Below are positions 33,061 to 44,537 of a stretch of DNA of 64,000 nt, in pieces. The stretch lies in the NCBI GenBank assembly GCA_950295325.1, contig OX485803.1:63627554-63691553 (forward strand). Direction: 5' to 3'. Both the position numbers and the translations under genes were made by a program. The DNA comes from Polytrichum commune. Lineage: Eukaryota > Streptophyta > Polytrichopsida > Polytrichales > Polytrichaceae. Numbering within the stretch: position 1 is the first letter of the stretch; every line of letters begins with the position of its first letter. A model generated the notes under the pieces. It had not been told where the DNA came from. It was given only the letters and a program-made list of their open reading frames with translations, and ran no database searches.

Positions 33061-34072
33061 ATGACAGTAATAGAAAATTTGTGAACACCGGTGGGTGATC
33101 CATTGCAATTCATATTAATTGAATAGATGTTTGAGGGAACAATAATTTTCCCTGAATCTTGGAGGGAGTCCCTTGGCATATGAATCTACAAGGGGCCTCA
33201 ATACGTCCGTCTTTCCCAACCACATAATTATGTGCTTTTGCCTATTGAACATTTGTGACACACATTTTGTTTTCAACCTTTGCATTTGTCACCCTACTCT
33301 TCTAGCGGTTTTCAGACTTTTACTTCAAATTTATGCGCGTGAAAATTCCCTCCAGAGGCAAGTGAATGGAATCTGAGCTTTTTGTTGTTGTGGTTTGTGC
33401 AAGGTTCGGTAAACACCTTTATATGTTGTTGGTACACTATCCTCCACCTCTACATAATGTCATGCCGTTATAGTTTTGGGAAATGCCTTTGCAGTCCCTA
33501 CAATGCAAGCTATTTCATTGTTCTACCTTTCAATTTCACACACACAATGCTCTGTAGAGCTCAACAAAGCAAGATTCCTACCACCATCATGTGCAAGTTG
33601 CACCAGTTTTTCATTGTTGGGTCTTCATTCTACAGAGCACATAGCCACAATAGATCCATTGGAGAAAAACGTTGGTGTAACCTTCTGTGAAGACCGAAGT
33701 GGTGGCACAATATGAAAATGCTATAGTGACCCCCGTGATGGATGATGGAAGGGGACCCCACGAGTGGAGCCATGATGTCTCCATGATGGCCTGCATGTAT
33801 CTGAGTGCCATAGGATGTCTTCTCTTTACATGTGACATGGATATAACAACAACCTGGCAACCTAGACCCGTGACAATTGACGTGTATTACCACCTTGGAA
33901 CATGTTACATCGGGTGCCCAATATGAATTTGGAGCAGCATTGTGCGGACCCGCCCAACAAATGCAACAAGTAGGCATGCAAGCAATGTTGGTTGGCAAAT
34001 GCATTGAGAGTTGGGCTTGCTTTAAAGAGTATTAGGTTAAGTAATGTTAAGGATCTGCGAAATACCAAAACT
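33061..34072. other. No gene recognised
   Basis: Frames of 102 codons (33382-33690, plus) and 124 codons (33630-34004, minus) overlap on opposite strands. Both are rich in Cys/His without any zinc-finger spacing I recognise and are judged to be chance. Confidence 0.4.
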
Positions 34073-34567
34073 AAATGCCTAGAGGTCCCAAAGTGCCACA
34101 TCCACAAATTGTCAATATGATACTAATCACCAACAAGTAACTTTTCTAAGTGAAATTGAACTTCCACTATGACATTTAGTATAGCACATTGGGATACTTG
34201 AGATGATAGTTTTGTGTTTTAGTATGCAAGGGGGAGGATACTATCAAGCATACCAATACCAAGTGTCATTTGTGTACATTTTATATGCACGAGGAAGAAT
34301 CTATTATTTAGGATACTAATGCCAAGTGTCATTTATGTACACTCTTAGTCAACTTGTAGACCATCATGTAACATAAGCATACACCTCATAACACTAGTGA
34401 ACATACCCATGTTGAAATGTTTAACAAGCACATTTGAATGCCAAGTGTTATGAAATGACACTAATGATGTCATTACATATCGATCATAAGTGTAACCTAG
34501 CATACGCCTCAAAACAAGGTAAGTAACACTATTATGCACGTGACACTAAATACCATAAACAATGTAG
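34073..34567. mobile_element. Family B TIR element, reverse-orientation copy
   Basis: Ends at 34567 with GACACTAAATACCATAAACA then ATGTAGTG, whose inverse begins CACTACATTGTTTATGG. The interior repeats the family words GGATACTTGAGATGATAGTT, TAGTATGCAAG, CCAAGTGTCATTT and GCATACACCTCATAACAC. A CACTA-type end is suggested by this copy only. Confidence 0.8.
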
Positions 34568-34807
34568 TGCCACCTATAAAGGTTACACAGCCCATCTCCA
34601 AAGGGATTTTTTGGGTTTAATCTTAGTTGTAGGCAAATGGGAGACCATAATATCCAACACCCATTGCCACTCCTCGTGTGTCTAATATTATTATCACCCT
34701 TCAACACACTTGCACGTACGGTGCGAACCAAAAAATTTACAAACTACTCGTACTCCAAGTCTTTTTGCACTTTGCTTTATACGATCCAAAAAGGGGCCTG
34801 GTAGCAG

Positions 34808-35694
34808 CCCACTCTTCACAACTTGGCTTGCTATCCGCTTTCACACTAGTGCAAGTGTTCCTCGAAAGTCATATGAGAGACTCTCAATCTCAAAACGGTG
34901 TTGCCATAAACCTAGAGTCAAAGTTGTTACATTCAAGCATTTGCGAATGTATCCCATATGCTTGAAACCTAAATTTACTTATCATCTTCTTTTTCTTTTT
35001 CTTTTTCTTTTTCTTTTTGAGACAGAAGGCCGACAGGCCAGCGCCAAAGCACAAAGATCTAGTTGACCACCTGACAAGTTTTCCGTCAAGTAGAGAGATG
35101 ATTTCACAACCAGGATTCGAACCGCCAACCTCTTCCTTGAGATTTGGGTATCTCTCCATCATCATCCGGGAGTTTAGGGTCACCTCGGACCAACTTATCA
35201 TCTTTATCATGTTGTGTACTTCATGCTCATGAGCTCAAGTACAAAATAGCAATATTTTAACTCGGAGATAACAAATATTGTGTCCTAAAGTGCAAACTAA
35301 ACTACTTACAAAGTTACAAACACATTGTCAAGGATATGAATATTGCCATTTTTCAACACACACTCCTCACAACATGGTTTTTGCTATTTGCTTTCACATA
35401 AGCAAAAGTGTTCCTCGAAAGTCATTTGAGAGACTTTCAATCTCAAAACGGTGTTGCCATAAACCTAGAGTCGAAGTTGTTACATTCAAGCATTTGTGAA
35501 TGTATCCCATATGCTTGGAACCTAAATTTACTTATCATCTTTGTCGTGCTGTGTACTTCCTGCACAGGAGTTCAAGTACAAAATAGCAATATTTTAATTC
35601 GGAGATAACAAACATTGTGTCCTAAAGTGCAAACTAAACTACGTACAAACACGTTGTCAAGGATATGAAGTTTGCTATTTTTCAACGCAATTGA
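34808..35694. repeat. Tandem duplication of about 335 bp; first copy carries a SINE
   Basis: Copy 1 is 34808-35357 and copy 2 is 35358-35694. They share GTGTTCCTCGAAAGTCAT, CTCAAAACGGTGTTGCCATA, GTTACATTCAAGCATTTG and CAAGTACAAAATAGCAATAT at about 95 percent identity by eye. The only large difference is the 204-bp insert at 34989-35192 plus its target duplication in copy 1. Confidence 0.93.
34989..35192 (-). mobile_element. tRNA-type SINE with paralogous empty site
   Basis: On the minus strand there is a perfect RNA polymerase III box B (GGTTCGAATCC, in 35115-35135) and a 3' tail of repeated AAAAAG units (34989-35018). The flanking direct repeat ACTTATCATCTT occurs at 34977-34988 and 35193-35204. 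The second copy of the surrounding duplication has ACTTATCATCTT once, near 35530, with no insert. Box A is not convincing. It needs LINE enzymes in trans; none is seen in this window. Confidence 0.93.
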
Positions 35695-36949
35695 TCATAA
35701 TAAATTGTTTAGTTTGTATTAGACCCATGCATCCATCCCGTACAAGTCACCATGCTACTCGCACCTCAATGTCCATAGTCAACCTATGATTTCTTTGAAC
35801 GGAAAGGGTCAATGGAGGGATGTCCTAAGAGACATATATAGAAAATGGATAAATGTGAATGCAATGCATTTTCTTGTCTCCATGATCACCTCTACGTTGT
35901 GGTGACGTGTAAAGCTCAACAACAAGGTACTCTCTCCACCTAATCCAATTGTTATGCGCAATGCCCAAATCATCATTATGACCTACTTACATCAATTTTT
36001 CTTGTGGTTCCAATTTGCATATTATGATTTTTTTCAATTGTCATGTCACTTTGTTTAGATCAAAGTAATGTTGAGACCAATGACAATACACATGTGTCAA
36101 CTATCATAGGTTCACAAGTTCGTAACCAACATCATTATTATGACATGACATGACATGACATAAGTTAGAACCTAGCATTATTCAGTTTTAGGAGTTTATT
36201 CTCTGTATGAAAAGCTCCACTCGAGCGTTTTGTTTTAGGTGAACAAAATCCAGCCGGTTTAATCCAAAAATAAGAACAAAATATTTTATTATTTTTTCAT
36301 GGTTGAAATTGTCAAAGACATCCCAAACATCATAAAAACATGGATGGATATGTTTTGTTCTTAAGATGAACATGCCCATATTTGACTGAAAATGTGTAAT
36401 ATCGTCCACATGTGACTTCAATACTCCAATGATTATTGCCATTTCGGATATCTTGAAGACTTGAACAACAACAGAAGGTTCAACACACCCAAGATGAGTT
36501 CTCGCATAGTATAAAAACAACCGGAATAATGTTACAATCCGCTTTAACAAATTGGTAACATCCCTAGTTGGTGAAGGTAGGGTGGCTCTATACATGGGAA
36601 CCAAACATAGGGTTTCTTAGTTAGAACGGTCGTCGTGTACCCTTGTAAATTGTATTAGGTCATAAGAACAACCATGTGCAATCACATTTCCCTTGCATTC
36701 TTTACAATTTTTTTACTGCACCGTAACAAATGCCCCAATCAATACTCACTGCTCGACACATACACAAGTCAAGCTAGTACGGCAATGTAACTTAATTCAT
36801 GTAACAAATGTTTTTGTTCTTGCCTTCTATATAATAACATTTGTTACCTGAGTGGGACACCGTAAAGAGACAAATGCAATATGCTACATGTTTTTATCGA
36901 GCAACCGTGGGTGCATTTCATTGAAATTCTATAAGCAAATGTATATCAA
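35695..36949. other. No gene recognised; unexplained frame 36188-36604 (minus)
   Basis: The minus frame at 36188-36604 is 138 codons, hydrophobic-rich, without a recognised motif. It could be a relic or chance. A (GACAT)n run is at 36142-36160. Otherwise AT-rich. Confidence 0.35.
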
Positions 36950-37320
36950 AGGTATGAGAGTATTATTCGGTTACGTTTTTTTAATCAGACACCAAAGCTT
37001 ATATTTGATAGGTGTGTGCTTAGGTGAAGATAGAAAAAAATTATTTAAAAAATAAAAATAAAATAAAAAATAACCATTGGAGAGACATGTTTAAAACAAA
37101 TTGAATTGTGTTCTCAAATCTTATAACTACTTTACACTTGATAGTGAATAGAATTGGGAGGACCTTTGTGTTCAATTAAGGAATCAACAACCATGCGCTT
37201 ATGATATTTGTAACTAAACCAAGGGAGGTTCGATTTTCAACCTAATCTTTGTTGACATTTCATCGTAGATCTGCTAATGAACACAAACTTCAAGACGTAA
37301 GTCTAATCAATAAACGATGG
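36950..37320. mobile_element. Family F relic
   Basis: AAAGGTATGAGAGTATTATT at the left, TTGATAGGTGTGTGCTTAGG, GACATGTTTAAAACAAATTG and ACTTCAAGACGTAAGTC are diverged family F words in order. The right end is unclear. Confidence 0.5.
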
Positions 37321-37596
37321 AGAACAAGAAAACAAGCCATAGAGTGCCCATATATCCTAGCACTTCCCATGTTTTGCAACATTTATCTCTGTATTTTTAT
37401 TTGAAGGGGAGGGGGCAGGATTGGGGATTACACATGTGCACATGTCAAACAAACACCTTCATCAAATTTTCACCACTCTATGATTGCCCTAATTGTGTGT
37501 TCCAAAATGATCATGGTTTTTACCAACGTTGGAGTGGTACCATTTTTTTTATATCATTAGAGTCTCCGTGATGAGGATCTCACATTTTTCCAATAC

Positions 37597-37850
37597 CAAT
37601 ATGGTGTGGATATTTGAGGATTTTGTTTTATATATATGTATATACCATTCAGGTCTAAATATAGTGCAAGAACCTTCTCACCTATATAAAATTGTCATAG
37701 TATCAATACAATTTAGAATTATGTTCATCCAAATGATAACTCGTGTACATAAAACTTCTTTCACCTTCATATATCCACAAAGAATCAATAATTGATTAAT
37801 TTTACAATTTTGATACCCACGGGTAGGTTCTTTGATACCATTATTGATGT
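37597..37850. repeat. Family G repeat, copy 1
   Basis: Shares TATACCATTCAGGTCTAAAT, a CAAGAACCTTCTCACCT block and TGATACCCACGGGTAGGTTC with 58270-58500 (plus) and with the inverse of 41525-41820. The translated frames look alike only because the DNA is repeated; no protein is claimed. Confidence 0.65.
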
Positions 37851-38685
37851 AGATTGTTCAAACCGAGCATTCAATACATACAAGTCCAACAATGGTTGTT
37901 AAGTCCATAATGGTGTAGACCTTATTACCATAGCCTAGAGGCATCTTTGACCAAGTATAAACGTATGTACTTAAATCGTGCTTCAACATAAATCTAATAC
38001 AAAAGAAAGCAGTGGGGAAAGAAAACTAGAAGTATATGTTGGAAACCCTAACTATACGTACTTTAAGAAGCCTTGTGGTCATCACACCACTTTGGATGTG
38101 TATTGCTTAGAAAAACTTAAACGTGGTCACAACAAGAGATGTTGTTTGCATCTATGGCTAGTTTCTATCATTTCTATCACACTTACTTCTATTATAAGAC
38201 CCACCGATATAATTGCATGCATACAAGTTCATCTGGTCCAAAATGTGTGCATAAGTCTAGGTTTACTTATAACCCATAAAGTCTCAAGGCTTTTATTGAA
38301 AAGGCAAGACAATTTAGAATGATAGATGTTGTAATCTCTAAAATATGCTTCTCCATAATTAAAAATGATTGGAAACGGCCTAAACATAGCATCCATGTAG
38401 TTGGAAGTTGCACTCAATTTGATTCCAATCCTCATTGAAGATATATGTATTACACCAATCAAAAAATTGCAAAATTCATATGGAGTAAATAAATGAAGTG
38501 TTAGAATTGACAAATTGGTTTAGAATTTACTTGTGTAGGTGTAAGATACCACAAAAGAAATTATGCCCAAACAACCATGTGGGGCTCCTTGGACCTTCAT
38601 GGGTTAGCCATTCCGGGTCCAAAAATCCCTTGTGGGTCTCAAGCTAGACTCAAATATGTACCATAGAAATGTAATAACTATTGAG
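37851..38685. other. No gene recognised
   Basis: The 114-codon plus frame at 37978-38322 has no recognised motif. AT-rich. Confidence 0.4.
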
Positions 38686-38864
38686 CATAACATTATTAAG
38701 CAGTGTGTGTTCGTTCATGCGGGCCCTGAGAATGTAACCATGGGATGCCCCAATCTAGTGCAAGGAGACTCAAATTAAGTATAGATTTGCAGTAGGTTGG
38801 GGCATCCCATGATTATATTCTCAAGGCCCACATGAACAAACGCACCATGCTTAATAATGTTATG
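38686..38864. mobile_element. Fold-back element with about 65-bp arms
   Basis: CATAACATTATTAAGCA…TCATGCGGGCCC…GGGATGCCCCAA pairs with TTGGGGCATCCC…GGCCCACATGAAC…TGCTTAATAATGTTATG. The loop is about 50 bp. MITE-like; no superfamily assigned. Confidence 0.85.
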
Positions 38865-39329
38865 AGACACGTAACTTTATTTCCACTTCCTCTTTTTGAT
38901 AGATTATGCAGAGTGTGGATTCACAATCATAGACGAGACAAAGCAATAATTCATTATGTTACTTGTTGGAGGTTTGTACAAATTGTCATGTATCCCATAG
39001 AAAACACACCCCCTTCATTCCTTGAACGGTTGATACAAACTAGTAACAATTAAGTGCCCGACCAAAAAGCCACCTATTGCATGAGGCCCAAAGCCATAGA
39101 GTGTGTGGTGTAAGTACGAGAGCTAATAAGTTAAGCCGAGACATGGCATGGCCTCAAAAACTGATGTACAAGGACGTCAACGATGACGGTGGTGTCATTG
39201 GTGTCCATGTCATGACCGTCACCCCACCGTTGCCCCATAGGTCACCCTTCCACCGTGAGCAGTTTGAAAGGGAACTTCATTAATATCCACCCGAATTTTT
39301 TCGACATTTTGTTTTTGCGGACATTGGCA
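38865..39329. other. No gene recognised
   Basis: Short frames only. 39170-39250 is somewhat GC-rich (CGATGACGGTGGTGTCATTG) without a recognised product. Confidence 0.4.
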
Positions 39330-39572
39330 TCAAGTACACCTACTTGTCCTACTAGTGTGGAATGCCAGTCCGAGTTACAAGTTGCCATAACTTTATATCG
39401 AGAATATAGTTTATCCCCATGAAGTATCTATGCACGTCAATGAATAGAAAATTACAAGCTCGGAAAGATAAACAAATATAAAAACATAAGAATAAATCTT
39501 AGTGAGAAGTTATAGCAATGTGTAACTCCAAACGGTGACTCCCAAGGCTAGTAGGACAAATTGGTGTACTTG
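39330..39572. mobile_element. Fold-back element (family K), second copy
   Basis: Left arm AAGTACACCTACTTGTCCTA then CTAG…GAGTTACAAGTTGCCATAAC; right arm is the inverse (GTTATAGCAATGTGTAACTC…CTAGTAGGACAAATTGGTGT). Same words as 29838-30285. Confidence 0.8.
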
Positions 39573-39680
39573 GACTCGGGGATGTTTGTCAAACTCGTGG
39601 TGTTGGGATTAGGTAAGCGATTGGGAACATGGGAACACGGGAACATGGGAATGTGTGTTGGGAACTCTGACTTTCAACAT

Positions 39681-40209
39681 CTACATTGTTTATGATATTC
39701 AGTGTCACATGCGTGATAAGATCACTTACCCTATTTTGAGGTGTATGCTAGGCCACACGAATGACCAACAACTGCTTCATCGCTAGTGCCACCTCGTGAC
39801 ACTTGGCATTCATTTGCGCTTACTGACATTGTATCTCAGCGTGAGTATGTTTAGATATTGTTTTGAAGTGTATGTCTATGCTGCACAAAGGGTCTACAAG
39901 TTGACTAAAGTGTACACAAATGACACTTGGCATTAGTATGCTCAAGACTACTTTCCTCTTGCATACTAAATTGTAAACATACATTATGACACTTGCTGTT
40001 AGTATGCTCAAATTGTATTCTCCCCTTGCATACTAAAATGTAAAACTATCATCTCAAGTATCCCAATGTGCTACACTAAATGACATACTGTAAATTATGT
40101 AATTTAAAAAATAATCATAATGACAATTAATGAACGTGACACTTTGAAACCTCTAGTCTAGGCCCTTTGCAAATATTGTATATGACACTAAATACCAAGA
40201 CACTGTAGT
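39681..40209. mobile_element. Family B TIR element, both ends present
   Basis: Left end CTACATTGTTTATGATATTC then AGTGTCAC; right end TGACACTAAATACCAAGACA then CTGTAG. About 530 bp. This is the best full-length copy for defining the family. No frame longer than a few dozen codons. Confidence 0.85.
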
Positions 40210-41524
40210 CTTCTAGGGAGGTTAGACATTAACCCTAAGGGTTCAAGAAACTCGTTTGGGCCTTGGGGTTTTGTTATTTAAGGTAATGTGTTGTTGTTGC
40301 AAGCTTAATATGTAATATTAGTTATCTAGATTACCATAGTCATAGGGTGGTATTTATATACCATTGCCAACTGATTTATTCATTTTCAACATCCCATCTT
40401 ATTTAACAAAATATTCTACTAAATTCACTTGTTTCTTCACTAAACCCTAAACCCTTTGACAAAATAACATTCAAAAATCTCAACAAACGTTGAATTTTAT
40501 AATGAATGCCAAAACCAGCATGATACTACAAAAATATTTTCACCATTTCCATTTCTACAATTTGAACATACATAATAAACTTAGATAATAGGAACTACAT
40601 GGATAATCGGGCTCATAGAAACGGCATATATATAGATACATATTGTGCATAGTGATCATCATTGTCACATATGACAACATTTTTGCTTCCGTTTTGTAAT
40701 AGGTTGTGTTAAATATAGTTTGATTCTCATTCTCCAAGTAAAATTATAGTTACTTGATAGGGCTCATGCAATCTCTCACATATGCTGTAAAAATATATAT
40801 TGCACCTACTCTTCGCCAGGCGGCCCACATGTGATCTTCCTTGAGGATAAGTCTGTAGGTTTTCAAATGGCTGCTTGAAAATATCCAATTCACAAACTCC
40901 CATTACACCGGGGTGGACCATAATGGTAGGGTGCACCGGAAATCAAGTATTGAGAAGGTGACCCACCTAAACACTATCTTATTGACCTCAAAGTTTCCGT
41001 GGGGTCCAGGTTAAGACATTGAATCTAAGCCACAATTTTTCAACTTAAATCCTAGAAAAAATGTGAAAGGAGAAAATACAACAGAATATATTAATTGGCT
41101 AATAAATGATGTTGACAACATGCATTGTTAAGGACGTGCTGTTTTTTTTGGAAAAAGGACAAATCGTGACTAGTGAGCAATTGTAGTGATCAATTACTTG
41201 GCCTAAGGTAGACAACCTTTATTCAACTACTTTCCTTTGTGCACGTTTATGTATATAGTGTGACTTACATTGTATATGTTATGTGGTGACGTGACACTAT
41301 GGAATTTTTTGACAAAGAAATGTCGAATATGTTGTTTGGACGTCATGAAATATGAACGACTCGACTTGGTAAAAACACACATGCTAAGTAAGAATATATA
41401 GCATTGCATAGTTCCGAATAGCAACTAACGCTAAATGTCATTACGGTGTAGAGTGATTCAGGGTTTGAAATTAACTTGCCTAAACTAGAGATGCTAAGAC
41501 TATACCTATGACATTTTCTTATGT
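40210..41524. other. No gene recognised
   Basis: AT-rich. TAAACCCTAAACCCT near 40440 resembles the telomere motif. Nothing else was seen. Confidence 0.45.
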
Positions 41525-41820
41525 TTTCACCAATGTTGGACCAATACATAGGTGATTGCATGGTATCAAAGAATAGACTTGGTTGGTATCGTAATTTGAA
41601 TACCATTCAAATATTGATATTGATATTGATAGATATTCGAAGGTGGGAGAATCTTTATATACCCAAGTTATTATTTGGGTCGTTGCCATTCTAAAGCATA
41701 TTGACACTAGGGTAGTTCCACCTAGGTATGGAGGTTCTTGGGCATTATTTAGACCCTTGTGGTAATATATATATATCTTCAAATGTCCATCCCTTATCGA
41801 TATCATAAAATGGGAAACCC
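41525..41820. repeat. Family G repeat, inverse copy
   Basis: Its reverse complement is colinear with 37597-37850. The family words are ACCTAGGTATGGAGGTTCTT and GGTATCGTAATTTGAATACC. It contains (TTGATA)n near 41612. The 126-codon minus frame here follows the repeat. Confidence 0.6.
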
Positions 41821-41942
41821 TCATTACAAATACCAGATGATATCTCAAAAAGCCAATACCAATCCAATGTTGGTTTTCACCTTCCCAAAGGAGGGCCAAA
41901 GGATGAGTTTATGTAGACACCAAGAATACTTGGCCCCATTGA

Positions 41943-42290
41943 ACTACACCATTTATGGTCACATATGTAATAGTGTCACTTACCCTAGTATGAGGTGTAT
42001 GCTAGGTTATACTAATAGCCAACAACTTGACCACTAGTGTAACCTCATGACACTTGGTGTTTTGGTGTAATCTCATGATGATGGACATTTTAGTGTGATT
42101 ATTTGTATTGTGGCATTATTAATAAAACGAGGTCTATGCCTAGGTCACACAATGGTCAACAAGTTGACTACAAGTGTAAACACATGGCACTTGGCATTAG
42201 TATGCTCAATAATTATGTATTTTACATATTAAAACTTGACTATCATCTCAAGTACTCCAATATGACAAGCTAGATATTTAATCGTAACCA
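41943..42290. mobile_element. Family B TIR element, left part
   Basis: Left end ACTACACCATTTATGGTCAC, then GTGTCACTTACCCTAGTATG and AGTGTAACCTCATGACACTT. The right end is not adjacent; a lone right end lies at 43117-43147 (GACACTCGACACCATAAACG), so the region between may be a later insertion. Confidence 0.7.
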
Positions 42291-42348
42291 TAAATAGTTA
42301 TGCACTTTGGAAAAATTCTTATGTCTGACATACATTATCATGTTCACC

Positions 42349-42364
42349 GGGGGGGGGGGGGGGG
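42349..42364 (+). repeat. Run of 16 G
   Basis: Uninterrupted homopolymer within AT-rich DNA. Length is uncertain because such runs are error-prone in assemblies. Confidence 0.8.
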
Positions 42365-42423
42365 ACGTGACCCTACTAATACTCTAAGCATGTAAATTGA
42401 ACCGCTCGCCAATGCACTCTAAA

Positions 42424-43392
42424 CTCCATAATATCATGCACGTGGCAACCAAAGTGCACATAATATTAAGAAATTATGTAGTGTTAACATGGATGCGTAA
42501 TAAAAGATAAATAATGTAGCATGTGACATTATGGAGTAACACAAATTGCAACATTGCTCCAACATACAACATAAAACACGCTCTCAATCCCAACACTCGA
42601 TGTGCTCCAACCATAATGCATCCACCACGAATCCCACCGCTTGCATCAACTCACATCACTATATTTCACTTCACTTCAATTGGAAAAAAAATAAACCTAT
42701 GTAAAATGAGTAAGTAGTTGCCCGTGGCTAGATTACCACACAACACCTTAGTCAAACATTAAAAAAAACTATCACAAACATGAACTATTGAGTCAACCAA
42801 CCAAATTTAGGTAGATAAAAGTGAAGCAAGCTAAAGGTTATGCACAACACCTACACTCAACTTGTGGTTCCAACAACCACTTATGGAACATGAGAGCATA
42901 ACCAAACCCATGAGAAGAGAAAGCAACACCACCTCGTCTACTGTATGTGATGTGTTGTGTTGGTGGTTGGAGCCGTTCTAGCATTAATGTCAAAAGAATA
43001 TGGGATGCAAATGCAAGGTTTAAATTGAAAACACCCGTTCCCTAGGGTTTGGGGATATGAGAGAAGGAGTGACATTAAGGAGGGGGTTGATATAAGAGAA
43101 TTTAAAGTGTATTGTACGTGACACTCGACACCATAAACGGTGTACATACCTTCTTTTTTAAATGTGTGAAGTAGAGTGTAAATACGCAGCTACACACATG
43201 GTGTTGCAACCGTTGAATGTGAGGGATTTTCATCTTGTTTTCATGCATGTGGCAGCCAGAGTGCAAGTGACATTAAGGAGGTTGGCGGTGTTAACATGGA
43301 TGCGTGATAACAAGGCATTAATGCAACATGTAACATGATGAAATAACACAAAGTTAACGTTGCAATAGTGACAGTAATGACAAATGATGGCA
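42424..43392. repeat. Family H repeats, two direct copies and a family B end
   Basis: 42424-42553 and 43240-43392 share ATGCACGTGGCA-CCA-AGTGCA, GTGTTAACATGGATGCGT and AACATGT-ACAT-ATG words. An inverse copy lies at 49366-49492. Between them, 43117-43147 is an isolated right end of family B. No gene was recognised, including within the short frames. Confidence 0.65.
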
Positions 43393-44537
43393 ACGTGATG
43401 CGTGTGAGCGTATTATTAACATTCTTTAGTGGAATATTTCAATGTCAAAAGTATGATACATGACAGATAAATGTGACAACAAGGAGGAATGCTTAAACTG
43501 AGCACATCCATTGCCCTAGGGCTCCAGGATAAAAGAGGGGGAGTGACATTACAAAAGGTGACATTACGGAGGTTTAGGGTGTCTCTACTTCACCAGACAG
43601 TAAAACATGTGGCTGCCACATGACACCTGGGCTCTCATAATTACCGGTGCCTCCTCCCGACACAAATGTCTTGATTCCGGTCGGGTCGGTCCCGAGGTAA
43701 CTTGTTACCGATAAGTTACCGCTTGTGTCCCTCGAGTGTGCCATAAAAGAGTTTGATAAGTTATGGACGGCTTTTTAACCACCCACCTACCTACGGAGAG
43801 AGGGAATTATCGCATACAAGCGCACCCCTCATTCATCCAACGTAAAAGCCTTGAAATAGCATGCATCCAAGAGGTTTTTAAGTTTTTAATGGACTTGACA
43901 TTGGAATTAGTTTTTGAAGACCTCAAATTAGTCTACTCGAAGTCATTCAACAACAAACGTACAGGGGGTTGACCTTTTATGTTGGATGGAGGATAGGTAC
44001 GTTTGTATACAATAGTTCTTTCTCTCCCCACCTATCTACAAGTTGGGAACGTGGTCAAGTTTTTGTGTTAGGAATTTGAGTTTCCTAGTGAGGGTTTAGT
44101 TAAGCGTGTGCTAAGCTAGACATGTCTTCAATGATTTATTTCCATGTTTGTTATGTACACCTATTACAACTTTGATTTTGTAGCCTCTAATTTTTGGATG
44201 ATTTGCAAATGTGCGGCCACTTTGCACATGTGAATAAGGGTTACAAGTGGAAATGAATTTGGAGTTCTCGTGGTCATCATCAATGGTCTGAAGACCATGA
44301 CCAAGAGCCACATCACTTTCTAAAAGCCTTGTTACGGGACATAGCGTAAAGCGGACTTAGATTGAGATGTAGTGTTTTTTTAATGAAAAATCAATAATTT
44401 GGTATAGAAAAAGGCCATCACAGTAGGGATCATGTCATTCAACATGGAAAAGAGAAAACCAATTAGATGAGCATTTTTAAATAGCGACATTGGTAACAAT
44501 GAGATTTTTTTCATAAATGTGTCAAATGTGGTGAATG
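43393..44537. other. No gene recognised
   Basis: 43555-43575 has ACATTAC-type duplicated words. 43600-43745 is GC-richer (GTCGGGTCGGTCCCGAGG), unexplained. Otherwise AT-rich. Confidence 0.4.

Noticed and set aside
33630-34004. Cys/His-rich 124-residue minus frame as a zinc-finger protein
   Set aside because: The Cys and His spacing fits no finger class and a competing plus-strand frame covers the same DNA.
35100-35145. A tRNA gene, suggested by GGTTCGAATCC on the minus strand
   Set aside because: Only the T-arm-like box B is present; there is no acceptor or anticodon arm, and the tail plus target duplication identify a SINE.
36188-36604. 138-codon minus frame as a gene
   Set aside because: No recognised motif or neighbouring exon; frames of this length are expected occasionally in 64 kb.
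37529-41899. A small protein family from similar frames at 37529-37795, 41519-41899 and 58257-58463
   Set aside because: The likeness is that of a dispersed DNA repeat (family G); stops and shifts are unrelated to codon position.
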